From Hyphomonadaceae bacterium (lineage in GTDB: Bacteria; Pseudomonadota; Alphaproteobacteria; Rhizobiales; Hyphomicrobiaceae): a DNA stretch of 64,000 bases. Below, piece by piece: positions 56,394-64,000 of this stretch. The DNA lies in the NCBI GenBank assembly GCA_019747815.1, contig JAIEQJ010000050.1, positions 62,001 through 126,000 on the forward strand, in the 5' to 3' direction. Below the pieces are notes generated by a model. That model ran no database searches, was not told the DNA's origin, and saw nothing but the letters and a program-made list of their open reading frames with translations. Every line of letters starts with the position of its first letter. The first letter of the stretch is position 1. A program made the position numbers and the translations under genes.

Positions 56394-57593
56394 TCATTCG
56401 TTCCAGGGGGCCTTGAAGCCTTGGAAGTTGCCGCCCTTGTAGACGACGTAGGACATGCCCGGCACCAGCAGGTGCTTGATGGCCGTGTCATCGGGGCCCA
56501 TCTTTTCGATGTTGACGTTCGGCACCACGCTATCCTTCCAGTTCTTAATTCCCTCCAGCGTCTCGATCAGCCGCTCACGGGTGATAGGGCCTTTACCCAT
56601 GCGCTTGAGTGCTTCGGTGAAAACCTGCACGCCAGTGAAACCCCACAGGTGCACGGCGTCCGGCTCTTCCTCCGGGTAGTATTTCTTGAGGAGAGCCTTG
56701 GCCTGCTGGATCTGCGGCGCCGGATCGTCCCACTCGCGGTAGATGGTGGCGAAGTAGACGCCTTCCACGGCTTCCTTGCCGGCGAGCTCAGGCACCTTCG
56801 GGCTCTTGCCAAAGAATACGTTCACGACCGGCGCCTTCCAGCCGAGTTTTTGCCGCTCCGTATAAAACTTGGCGGCCGGCTCGGGAGCGCACGAACAGAT
56901 AACTGCGTCAGCGCCGGAGTCCTTCATCTTGATGACCTGGGAGCTGACATCCAGTTCCTTGGGCTGGTAGCCTTCGGCGACCGTCATCTCTACACCGAAC
57001 TTTTTCAGACCGACCTCGATGCCCAGCATATGCGATTTGCCGGATGGGTCGTTCTGATAGAGGACGGCAATCTTTTTGGCTTTCAGCACCTCTTTGGCGA
57101 ACCGTACCAGCTCCGTGCCTTCCAGATCGTAGGGGGCATAGAGCGGAAAGACGTAGCGGCTCTTGTAGTAGACATTCTTGTCGGCTCCGGTGCCTGCACC
57201 GATGAGTGGCACCTTGTTCTCGACGATGTAGTCGATTACCGCCGAGGTTGGCGCCGAGCCGAGCGGAGCGACGATGGCAAAGCACTTGTTTCGCTCGACG
57301 AACCGTTTGACGATATCGGCCGTGCGGGGCGGCTCGTACTTGTCGTCGGCCATTTTGAACTCGATGGTACGGCCATTGATGCCGCCCTGCTCGTTCACAT
57401 GCTTGATCCAGGCATCGGCGCCTTTGCCCATGCGAAAATAGCTGGACACCGATCCCGTCATCGGCTGGTAGGAGCAGATCAGAACGTCTTTGTCGGTGAC
57501 GCCAGCATCGTCCTGAGCGGCCAGAGGTGTGGTTGAGATGCTGGCGATAGCGATCGTTGCCAAGGCCAAGGGAAGTTTGCGGCGGTATAGCAT
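56394..57593 (-). CDS. ABC transporter substrate-binding protein, branched-chain amino acid type
   Basis: A 399-residue Peripla_BP_6 protein with a Sec signal ending TPLAAQ (~residue 26). It has ICSYQPMTGSVSSYFRMGKG, EFKMADDKYEPPRTADIVK and a PLIGAGTG loop. This class binds amino acids, amides, urea or aromatic acids. It sits between the permease/ATPase genes and the methyltransferase gene, so its ligand is probably the compound to be demethylated. GGGAGGAAG precedes the ATG. Confidence 0.93.
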   Translation of the reverse strand: MLYRRKLPLALATIAIASISTTPLAAQDDAGVTDKDVLICSYQPMTGSVSSYFRMGKGADAWIKHVNEQGGINGRTIEFKMADDKYEPPRTADIVKRFVERNKCFAIVAPLGSAPTSAVIDYIVENKVPLIGAGTGADKNVYYKSRYVFPLYAPYDLEGTELVRFAKEVLKAKKIAVLYQNDPSGKSHMLGIEVGLKKFGVEMTVAEGYQPKELDVSSQVIKMKDSGADAVICSCAPEPAAKFYTERQKLGWKAPVVNVFFGKSPKVPELAGKEAVEGVYFATIYREWDDPAPQIQQAKALLKKYYPEEEPDAVHLWGFTGVQVFTEALKRMGKGPITRERLIETLEGIKNWKDSVVPNVNIEKMGPDDTAIKHLLVPGMSYVVYKGGNFQGFKAPWNE

Positions 57594-57657
57594 TGGTGCT
57601 TCCTCCCGAGATGCTGACTACCTTTTTTGTGCCGTGCGCGAAGGCGGGTCTCTCGGT

Positions 57658-57712
57658 CCCCGGCTGGCGCCATCTTGCACGTACGTTGGTACGGCTCGTG
57701 CATCAGCCGGGG
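57658..57712 (-). other. Large two-tier stem-loop upstream of the binding-protein gene
   Basis: An outer perfect 9-bp stem (CCCCGGCTG / CAGCCGGGG) encloses an inner stem (GCACGTAC...GTAC-ggct-CGTGC) with a GTTG loop, in the 187-bp gap between livF and the binding-protein gene. There is no U-run on the minus strand. It may control relative expression of the binding protein or protect its mRNA. Confidence 0.5.
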
Positions 57713-57780
57713 ATGGCACGGATCTCCCGGCGATGTGGGAAACGTGATGCGCGCTTGAGCGCTCGCGGATTTGCGTTCGC

Positions 57781-58500
57781 TCAATGGCGCACACCCATGT
57801 AGGACTCGACGATCTCCTTATCTGCGCGCAATTTCTCGGTCGGGCCCTCGACAACGATGCGCCCAACCTGGAGCAAATAGGCAAAACTGGCATTGCGCAG
57901 AGCCAAGTGGACATTTTGCTCGACGACAAGCAGGGCGGTGCCACGTTCGCGATTAATCTTGCGCAACGCCTCAAAAATGCTGGAGATGATTATGGGGGCG
58001 AGACCCAACGAAGGCTCATCAAGCAGTAGCAAGCGCGGCCGCGCCAGCAGGCCGCGACCGATGGCCAGCATTTGCTGCTCACCACCCGATAGCGAGCCGC
58101 CGAGCTGACGTTGCCGCTCCTCCAGCCTTGGGAACAAGTCGAAGACCACGCGATAGTCGGCTTCGATGCCGGCCTTGTCGCCGCGGGCATAGGCCCCCAT
58201 CGCCAGGTTCTCTTTAACGGTCAGGTCTTTGAAGATTTTGCGCCCTTCGGGGACCAGGGCGACACCGCGTTTGACGATCTGATTGGGAGACAGATTGGCG
58301 ATCGGTTTGCCGTCGAGCTGGATACGGCCGGCATGGGTGCGCACCGCACCGCAAATGGCTTTCAGTGTTGTGGATTTGCCGGCACCGTTGGCGCCGAGCA
58401 GAGCAACGATGGCGCCCTCTGGGACACTGAGAGAGATGCCGCGCACGGCGCGCACGGCACCATAGTTGGCCTCCACGTTCTCGAGCTCAAGCAGCGCCAC
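57781..58500 (-). CDS. Branched-chain-type ABC ATPase (LivF-like)
   Basis: A 239-residue ATPase with Walker A GANGAGKST, Q-loop ALVPEGRKIFKDLTV, signature LSGGEQQML and Walker B LLLLDEPSLGLAP. It starts at GTG 58500, the base next to the livG-like stop. Partner of LivG-, LivM- and LivH-like genes upstream. Confidence 0.93.
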   Translation of the reverse strand: MALLELENVEANYGAVRAVRGISLSVPEGAIVALLGANGAGKSTTLKAICGAVRTHAGRIQLDGKPIANLSPNQIVKRGVALVPEGRKIFKDLTVKENLAMGAYARGDKAGIEADYRVVFDLFPRLEERQRQLGGSLSGGEQQMLAIGRGLLARPRLLLLDEPSLGLAPIIISSIFEALRKINRERGTALLVVEQNVHLALRNASFAYLLQVGRIVVEGPTEKLRADKEIVESYMGVRH

Positions 58501-59265
58501 CTACTCCTCCTTGCCGAGATAGGCGTTGATCACGTCGGGGTTGCTTTGGATCTCTGCGGGCGTGCCTCGCGCGAGATTGGCGCCGAAATTCAGAACGTAG
58601 ATGTAGTCACATACCGACATGACCATCGACATGTCGTGCTCGACCAGCACCACGGTGATGCCTAGCTCCCGATTGATGCGTCGGACGATCTTTTCAAGCT
58701 CTGCGCTTTCCTCGTCGTTGCAGCCGGCCACCGGCTCGTCGAGCAAGATAATTTTGGGGCGCGAGGCTAAGGCCCGCGCCAGCTCAACGCGCTTTTGATG
58801 TCCGTATGGCAGGTGCTTCACCACAGTATCGAGGTCGCGCTCCAAGTGCAGCAAAGCGGCCGTCTCGATCGCGCGCTCGGTGAGTTCCTGCTCGGTGCGG
58901 CGCGCACCCGGCAGCCAAAACAAACTGGCTAGCGGATTGCCGATCAGGCAATGCGAGCCGATCAGGATGTTGGACAGCACGCTTTGTTCGACAAACAGGT
59001 TGATATTTTGGAACGTGCGCGCCAACCCGAGGCGAACCATCTGGTGCGGGCGGAAGCGGTCAATGCGCTGCTCGCGGTAGAACAGCTTGCCTTCGGAAAA
59101 ATCCTGGAAGCGGCTCAAGACGTTGAACAGCGTGGTCTTGCCCGCCCCGTTTGGGCCAATCACACCGACGATTTTTCCCTCTTCGACATCGAGGGAGACG
59201 TCGTTGCAAGCCACGACGCCCCCGAACCGAACCATGACGTTCTCACAGCGAAAGTGGGAGGCCAT
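58501..59265 (-). CDS. Branched-chain-type ABC ATPase (LivG-like)
   Basis: A 254-residue ATPase with [20 protein letters not shown], and Walker [16 protein letters not shown]. The signature is degenerate ([12 protein letters not shown] instead of LSYG-x-QR), as in many LivG proteins. Its start overlaps the livM stop as TGATG. Confidence 0.93.
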   Translation of the reverse strand: MASHFRCENVMVRFGGVVACNDVSLDVEEGKIVGVIGPNGAGKTTLFNVLSRFQDFSEGKLFYREQRIDRFRPHQMVRLGLARTFQNINLFVEQSVLSNILIGSHCLIGNPLASLFWLPGARRTEQELTERAIETAALLHLERDLDTVVKHLPYGHQKRVELARALASRPKIILLDEPVAGCNDEESAELEKIVRRINRELGITVVLVEHDMSMVMSVCDYIYVLNFGANLARGTPAEIQSNPDVINAYLGKEE

Positions 59266-60410
59266 CAGCGAGCCTCCAATTTGGTGAGTTTGTCGAGCGA
59301 GGCCCTACTGACGCGCGCACCGTCGTTGCGCACTCGCTCGAGTTTGTTCCGCCGCCATGCGCGCCATGGCCGACCGAACACCTCGGCCAGACCAGCGGGA
59401 GCGAACATTAAGACGAGGATGAGGGCGACGCCTTTCAGGATGAACGCCAGCTCGCGTAGCTCTTCGAGGAAGAAAGGCAACAGGGCCACGAAAATGCCGC
59501 CGAGCAGCGGACCCATCAGGAAAGAGGAACCACCAACGATGGCGGCGACCAAGAAATCGACCGAGTACCAGATGTCGGCGTACACCTCCGAGGCGATGAA
59601 GCGCACGATGTGGCCATTGAGCACTCCAGCCAGCCCGGTGATGAAGGCGCTCAGTGAAAACGCCAAGGTGCGGTAGAAGACGCGATTGATGCCGCAGCTT
59701 TCGGCGGCTTTCTCGGCATCGCGCAAGGCCATTAGCGCGCGTCCGACGCCCGATCTCACCAGGCAATAAACCAGCAAGGTGGTCAGCGCGAAGACCGCGA
59801 GGGCTACATAGTAGAAGCCGACATCGCCGATTTCCCAAATCAAAATGCGATTCTTCGGCAAACTGATGCCTTCGCGGCCCTCGAAGAGGTTGACGTTGTT
59901 GACGATGGTGCCGACGAAGAAGGCGAACCCGAGTGTGCCGATGGCCATGAAAGCACCGGACAGCCGCAGGAAGATCAAACCGAGCAAGCAGCCTATGAAC
60001 GCCGACATCAGGCCCCCGGCGATCAGGCCGGTGATCAGCTCGGTGTGGTAGTGCTTGGTGAGAAGGGCGGAAGTGTAGGCGCCGATGGCCAGAAAGCCGC
60101 CGTGGCCGACGGTGACAAGGCCGGTATAGCCGGTCAGCACGGCGACGCCCTGCGTGGCGATGACGTAGATAATGACCAGGGCTACGGTGTAGGCCATCCA
60201 GCCTTCGACGCCGGGCAGCACCGGAAACAGCGCGGCTACAGCGAATAGCGCAACGGTGCCGACCCAATTCTGCTTTTGGAACCTTGCCTTGGCGTCGGCC
60301 AGCGCTAAGCGCTGACGCTGTGCGTGAGCGGCGGCTTCAGGGGCTAGGTTGGCGGCTTCGAGCGCGTTGCCTCTCGCAAATCGACGCCCGGCCGCTCCCA
60401 TCTCGTTCAT
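59265..60410 (-). CDS. Branched-chain-type ABC permease (LivM-like)
   Basis: A 381-residue permease with ~10 membrane helices. Family segments include [20 protein letters not shown] and [20 protein letters not shown]. About 45 polar N-terminal residues precede the first helix. It starts 5 bp after the livH-like gene. Confidence 0.92.
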   Translation of the reverse strand: MNEMGAAGRRFARGNALEAANLAPEAAAHAQRQRLALADAKARFQKQNWVGTVALFAVAALFPVLPGVEGWMAYTVALVIIYVIATQGVAVLTGYTGLVTVGHGGFLAIGAYTSALLTKHYHTELITGLIAGGLMSAFIGCLLGLIFLRLSGAFMAIGTLGFAFFVGTIVNNVNLFEGREGISLPKNRILIWEIGDVGFYYVALAVFALTTLLVYCLVRSGVGRALMALRDAEKAAESCGINRVFYRTLAFSLSAFITGLAGVLNGHIVRFIASEVYADIWYSVDFLVAAIVGGSSFLMGPLLGGIFVALLPFFLEELRELAFILKGVALILVLMFAPAGLAEVFGRPWRAWRRNKLERVRNDGARVSRASLDKLTKLEAR

Positions 60411-60415
60411 GGTTG

Positions 60416-61285
60416 CTAGATCTCCCGTCGAGCCTGGATGCCGAACAGGCCCTTAGGCCGGAAGGTCAGCAGCACCACGATCATGGCGAAGGCGGTAGCT
60501 GTCTTGTAATGCGCGCCGAGATAGCCACCCGCCAGATTCTCGGCGACGCCGATCATCAGTGCACCAAGTATGGCGCCGGGAATCGAGTAGAGGCCGCCGA
60601 ACACGGCCGCGACGTAGCCCTTGACGAGCACCTCATCCATCATCTCGGGCGAGACGTAAACGATCGGCGCCAGCAGGATGCCGGCGAAGGCGGCGAGGAA
60701 ACCGGCCATTGCCCAGGTCAGCAGAACGATGAAGCGGACCGGGATGCCCATCAGCTTGGCGGTCTCCGGATCGTCGGTGACCGCGCGCATGGCAATGCCC
60801 TGCTTGGTGTATTTGAAGAATAGAAACAGCACCAAGCCGATGCACACCGCCCAGGCCATGTTGAACAGGTGGCCCTCGCTGACCAGCGTACCGAACACCG
60901 AAATGGGCTTGGCATCGAATGTGACTGGGAACGCCTTGGTGTCGCGCCCCCATACCCAGCCGGCTACGCCATGCAGGATGTAGTAAACGCCGAGCGTGGC
61001 GGTGAAGAGCGTGAGCCAGTCGGTATCGGCGATCGGGCGCATCACCAGGCGCTCGACCAGCACGCCGAGCAGCATGCTGCAAAGGATGACCAACGGCAGC
61101 ATCAGATAGTAGTTAAGCTGGAAGTTCTTGAGAAAGACGATGCCGAGAAAGGCAGCAATCATCGCGAAATCGCCCTGCGCGAGATTGATGACACGGGTGT
61201 TGCGGAATACGACGACGACTGCCACGGCGGTCAGCGCATACAGGCTGCCAGTGGCCAAACCGCTCATGACTTGCTGACCGAACAA
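60416..61285 (-). CDS. Branched-chain-type ABC permease (LivH-like)
   Basis: A 289-residue permease with ~8 helices. It has NLAQGDFAMIAAFLG and YTKQGIAMRAVTDDPETAKLMGI. It starts with TTG at 61285, eight bases from a GGAGGAAG site; an in-frame ATG at 61267 lacks such a site. First of livHMGF, in the same direction as upstream arsA. Confidence 0.92.
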   Translation of the reverse strand: MFGQQVMSGLATGSLYALTAVAVVVVFRNTRVINLAQGDFAMIAAFLGIVFLKNFQLNYYLMLPLVILCSMLLGVLVERLVMRPIADTDWLTLFTATLGVYYILHGVAGWVWGRDTKAFPVTFDAKPISVFGTLVSEGHLFNMAWAVCIGLVLFLFFKYTKQGIAMRAVTDDPETAKLMGIPVRFIVLLTWAMAGFLAAFAGILLAPIVYVSPEMMDEVLVKGYVAAVFGGLYSIPGAILGALMIGVAENLAGGYLGAHYKTATAFAMIVVLLTFRPKGLFGIQARREI

Positions 61286-61407
61286 CAGCTTCCTCCCCGT
61301 GAAGCATGATGGCTGTCTGCGTTGCTGTTGGAATGCTGCAGAATTTCAGCCGTGTTCTGATGTTTTTGGCGTTGCGAGCAGCCTTCCCCTTTTCTGCGGG
61401 CACTGCC

Positions 61408-61427
61408 CCACACCCCGTAGGGTGTGG
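61408..61427 (-). terminator. Stem-loop between arsA and livH
   Basis: A perfect 8-bp inverted repeat (CCACACCC / GGGTGTGG) with a CGTA loop lies in the 258-bp gap between arsA and the livH-like gene. A smaller GGGCA/TGCCC hairpin adjoins it. No U-run is present, so this is a weak terminator or attenuator at best. Nothing else is recognisable in the gap. Confidence 0.4.
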
Positions 61428-61543
61428 TGCGTTTCCCACCCCGTCACAGTAACGGCAGGGCACGTTGGAGCAATCAGTCACTCCATGCTCGGCAGACATG
61501 CCCCCCCAGCAAAGCGGTGATGGGCAAGGTGAGCGGCGCGTCG

Positions 61544-63274
61544 CTAGGCGTGCGCGGGCGGCACGGTGACGTCGTCGGAGTTCGACCACGGCACCAAGGC
61601 AACGCGCTGCGCCAGCTCGGTAGTAACTTCACGGATGTACTTGCTCTCCTGCGCTTGGCGCGCCAGCAGCAACGGGTCGCTGAGGCCATGCGGGGCAAAA
61701 CTCTGGGTGATGATCCAAGCAAACGGCTCGATGGAGGCGCGGCGCAAATCTTTCTGCAGTGCGGCGGCCTCATGCACCGGCGTTGCTTCGGGGAGGGTAC
61801 AAATGATCACCCGGGTGTAGGTTGGATCACGCAGCCGCTCGAGCAGACGCAGGACATGCTCGGGCACCGCCTTGGCCTGCCGGCTGACCTCGTTATGAAA
61901 TGACTTGGCCGCGTCGAGCAGTAGGATGGTATGGCCGGTGGGTGCCGTATCGAGCACGACAAAGCGATCCTGGGCTGCCGCCACGGTTGTGGCAAAGGCC
62001 TGAAAAACTGCGATTTCCTCCGTGCAGGGGGAGGCCAGATCCTCGGCCAGCAGCGCCTTGCCGCCGGCGTCGAGCTTGGCGCCGGTGGTGGCCATGACCT
62101 CGTTACGATAGCGCTCGACCTCTTTCTTGGGGTCGATGCGGTCGACCTTGAGGTACGCGGAGGCAGGCGTGGCGCCGGCATGGCCAGCCGGGTCGGTAGT
62201 GGTCAACAACGCTTTGTGGCCGCGAGCAACCAGAGCCTGGGCGATGGCCACGGCGGTGGTGGTCTTGCCGACACCGCCCTTGCCCATGGTCATGATGAGG
62301 CCAGACCCTTGTGCGGCGAGGGCATCGATCAGGTTATCGATTGGACCGACGTGCGGCACCGGCTGATGCGCGGCAACGGCTACCAGGGGCGGCGTGGCTT
62401 TGAAGAATGTGCGCAGGCTCGCCATCCCCAGCTGCTCGCGCGGCTTTAGCGGAACGTCAGTGCGAGCCAGTTGGGCCAGCTCAGCTGGCATGCCCTGCAG
62501 TGCCTGTCGACCTCGCCGCTCAAGAGCCAGGGCGATCAGGTCGGAATCGAGCGCCGCCTTGAACAGGCCGTTGATCAATAGGTGCTGATTGCGGATGCCG
62601 AGCGCGGCCAGCTCGGCGCTGGTGCGCTCCGCCTCTTGCAGGGCTGACTGTTCCGGCCGGCTGACCAGAACGAGGGTGGTTTTTTGAGCATCGGCGAGCG
62701 CGCGCACAGCCGCTGCATACATCTCGCGCTGGTTGACGAGGCCTTGCAGTGGTCCAAGGCAGGAGGTGCCTGCGGCCGAGTTTTCGATAAATCCGGACCA
62801 GGCGCTGGGGAGGGAAAGGAGACGCAGGGTGTGCCCGGTGGGCGCCGTGTCGAAAATGATGTGGTCGAATCCGTCAGTCACATCGGCATTCGCAAGCAGT
62901 GCGGCAAACTCATTGAAGGCGGCGATTTCAACGGTGCAGGCGCCAGCTAGCTGTTCTTCCATGGCAGCCACTGCGGCGGCCGGGAGGATTGAGCGGTAAG
63001 GGCCGATCACCTTGTCGCGGTATGCAGCGGCGGCCTGCTCCGGATCGATGTTGAGGGCAAACAAGCCCGATGTATCGGGAATGGGCGTCGGAACCTGGCC
63101 AATATTGGCAGCCAGGACTTCTTCCAGATTGGAGGCGGGATCGGTGCTGACCAACAGCACGCGACGGCCTTGCTCGGCCAGGTGGAGGGCCGTGGCACAC
63201 GAGCTCGAGGTCTTGCCCACGCCGCCCTTGCCCGTAAAGAACAGGTTCGGCGTCGGGGTCTCGAGAAACGACAT
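61544..63274 (-). CDS. arsA: Arsenical pump-driving ATPase ArsA
   Basis: A 576-residue two-domain ATPase of full family length. Walker A motifs are TGKGGVGKTSSS (residue ~14) and GKGGVGKTTTA (~331). The As(III) cysteines are Cys113 and Cys172 (same numbers as E. coli ArsA) and Cys417 (equivalent to Cys422), with the DTAPTGHT signal loop in both halves. It normally energises ArsB or Acr3 pumps, but no arsB or acr3 gene is in the window. It lies 19 bp after arsD. Confidence 0.97.
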   Translation of the reverse strand: MSFLETPTPNLFFTGKGGVGKTSSSCATALHLAEQGRRVLLVSTDPASNLEEVLAANIGQVPTPIPDTSGLFALNIDPEQAAAAYRDKVIGPYRSILPAAAVAAMEEQLAGACTVEIAAFNEFAALLANADVTDGFDHIIFDTAPTGHTLRLLSLPSAWSGFIENSAAGTSCLGPLQGLVNQREMYAAAVRALADAQKTTLVLVSRPEQSALQEAERTSAELAALGIRNQHLLINGLFKAALDSDLIALALERRGRQALQGMPAELAQLARTDVPLKPREQLGMASLRTFFKATPPLVAVAAHQPVPHVGPIDNLIDALAAQGSGLIMTMGKGGVGKTTTAVAIAQALVARGHKALLTTTDPAGHAGATPASAYLKVDRIDPKKEVERYRNEVMATTGAKLDAGGKALLAEDLASPCTEEIAVFQAFATTVAAAQDRFVVLDTAPTGHTILLLDAAKSFHNEVSRQAKAVPEHVLRLLERLRDPTYTRVIICTLPEATPVHEAAALQKDLRRASIEPFAWIITQSFAPHGLSDPLLLARQAQESKYIREVTTELAQRVALVPWSNSDDVTVPPAHA

Positions 63275-63293
63275 GACGACCTCGCGCCGAGAG

Positions 63294-63677
63294 CTAGGAG
63301 GCGACCTTTGCGGAGGGCGAGGAGCAGCAGGCGGAGGCTGCTGGCGCGGTGTTCGATGGGGCTGGGCTGGTGGTGCCTATCCCGAGGCGGGCGCCGATGG
63401 CCTCGCGCGAGGGGTACTCGCCTTTGGCGAACACGTCGCCGTCGACCAGCACGAGCGGCAGACAGGCCATGCCGTCCTTTTCCAAAAGCTCTTTGACGAA
63501 GGCGTTGGTGGCAAACGCACCCGGCTGGTGACCAAGGTCATAGCGTTCGACCTGCACGCCGCTTTCACGTACCCAGCCGAGAGCCGCCGCGAACTGCGCG
63601 AGTTGGTCGTCGCCGTCCGGGCCGCAAACGCCCGTGGAGCAGCACATTGGCGGATCATACACGCTGAGCTTGGCCAT
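63294..63677 (-). CDS. arsD: Arsenic metallochaperone ArsD
   Basis: A 127-residue ArsD. Cys12, Cys13 and Cys18 (MCCSTGVC) are exactly at the As(III)-binding positions of E. coli ArsD, and a second vicinal pair (ACCSS) lies near the C-terminus. It hands As(III) to ArsA. AAGGAG precedes the ATG at 63677. The AAxSxxP-rich linker before the last pair is longer and more flexible than usual. Confidence 0.95.
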   Translation of the reverse strand: MAKLSVYDPPMCCSTGVCGPDGDDQLAQFAAALGWVRESGVQVERYDLGHQPGAFATNAFVKELLEKDGMACLPLVLVDGDVFAKGEYPSREAIGARLGIGTTSPAPSNTAPAASACCSSPSAKVAS

Positions 63678-63773
63678 TATCGTCTCCTTGGTTGCGATAT
63701 CGATCGGGTGGGGCGACATCCGGTAGGATGACAAGCGCCAACACTGTTCCAGCCTCGAGCGCACGGATGCTGA

Positions 63774-64000
63774 TTACTCAGCGGCATCCGGCCCGAAACG
63801 TTGATGAGCGTCGACCATGAGGCTCGGGTAGCCCTGAATGCCAGTGGTGCCGAGCTTGGCCGCTACCTTTTCACGATTGAGTTTGGCGAGCTCAACCAGC
63901 GAGCCTGACTTGATGGCGCCGGTCGGACAGACCTCCTCGCAGGCGCGCGGCATATCGAGCGGTCGCGTCTTGCCGGGCGTTTGGCAGAAGTTGCATTTCT
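63774..64000 (-). CDS. DmsB/NrfC-like 4Fe-4S ferredoxin subunit (N-terminus cut by window edge)
   Basis: The C-terminal 75 residues are visible, ending at TAA 63774. Ferredoxin-type motifs are KCNFC-x15-C-x3-CPTGA, typical of the iron-sulfur subunits of DMSO reductase-like complexes. The rest lies beyond position 64000. It is the most upstream visible gene of the arsD-arsA-liv-methyltransferase block and could be an electron-transfer partner for the NarI-like subunit or a molybdoenzyme. Confidence 0.85.
   Translation of the reverse strand, partial: KCNFCQTPGKTRPLDMPRACEEVCPTGAIKSGSLVELAKLNREKVAAKLGTTGIQGYPSLMVDAHQRFGPDAAE

Noticed and set aside
1-64000. Insertion sequences, integrase genes or attachment sites bounding the island
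   Set aside because: No transposase or integrase motif and no clear terminal or direct repeats were found, so transfer by a mobile element cannot be shown from this window.

Overview
The window looks like a chromosomal arsenic-metabolism island of an alphaproteobacterium, probably Hyphomicrobiales. The taxonomic guess rests on high GC, the aioXSR-aioBA gene set, an AioB of the Rhizobium NT-26 type (Phe and Gly where other AioB proteins have a disulfide pair), and a two-repeat Pho box. No rRNA, tRNA, insertion sequence, integrase or CRISPR array was seen.

Region 1 (1-5.3 kb, minus strand) is a phosphate operon, pstSCAB-phoU-phoB, with a Pho box before pstS and a strong stem-loop between pstS and pstC. 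phoB runs off the left edge. Region 2 (5.4-13 kb, minus) is the canonical arsenite-oxidation locus: aioX, aioS and aioR (sensing and sigma-54 control), then aioB and aioA behind a near-consensus sigma-54 promoter with two 16-bp palindromes 30 bp apart, then an AoxC-like nitroreductase. Region 3 (13-17.6 kb) has two related MFS transporters and an arsR-arsO pair whose flavoprotein ends in a cysteine-rich tail.

Region 4 (17.7-28.1 kb, plus) is a peptide-type ABC importer with fused ATPases, a SorC-like regulator, a CaiB/BaiF CoA-transferase, a metallo-beta-lactamase-fold protein and a phosphonoacetate hydrolase. It sits between two ars segments. Region 5 (28.2-33.6 kb, plus) is an arsenate-resistance operon: MFS, arsR, glutaredoxin-type arsC, an ArsR-ArsC fusion, GAPDH and ArsJ. 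The last two make and export 1-arseno-3-phosphoglycerate.

Region 6 (34.4-64 kb) is the unusual part. It has a second AioB/AioA-like pair, translationally coupled to an exported pentapeptide-repeat protein and an aquaglyceroporin. It also has the enzymes to oxidise a methyl group on tetrahydrofolate (MetF-like, FolD, Fhs), a homocysteine-type methyltransferase, a corrinoid protein beside an MtaA/UroD-like methyltransferase, a complete branched-chain-amino-acid-type ABC importer, ArsA and ArsD, a NarI-like membrane cytochrome b, a DmsB-like ferredoxin subunit, a ferredoxin reductase, a LysR regulator and a CDGSH protein. I infer a corrinoid- and folate-dependent pathway that imports a methylated compound, possibly a methylated arsenical or arsenobetaine-like molecule, strips and oxidises its methyl groups, and handles the released As(III). 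This is a hypothesis from gene content. The enzymes for methyl transfer onto tetrahydrofolate and for corrinoid reactivation are not visible here.
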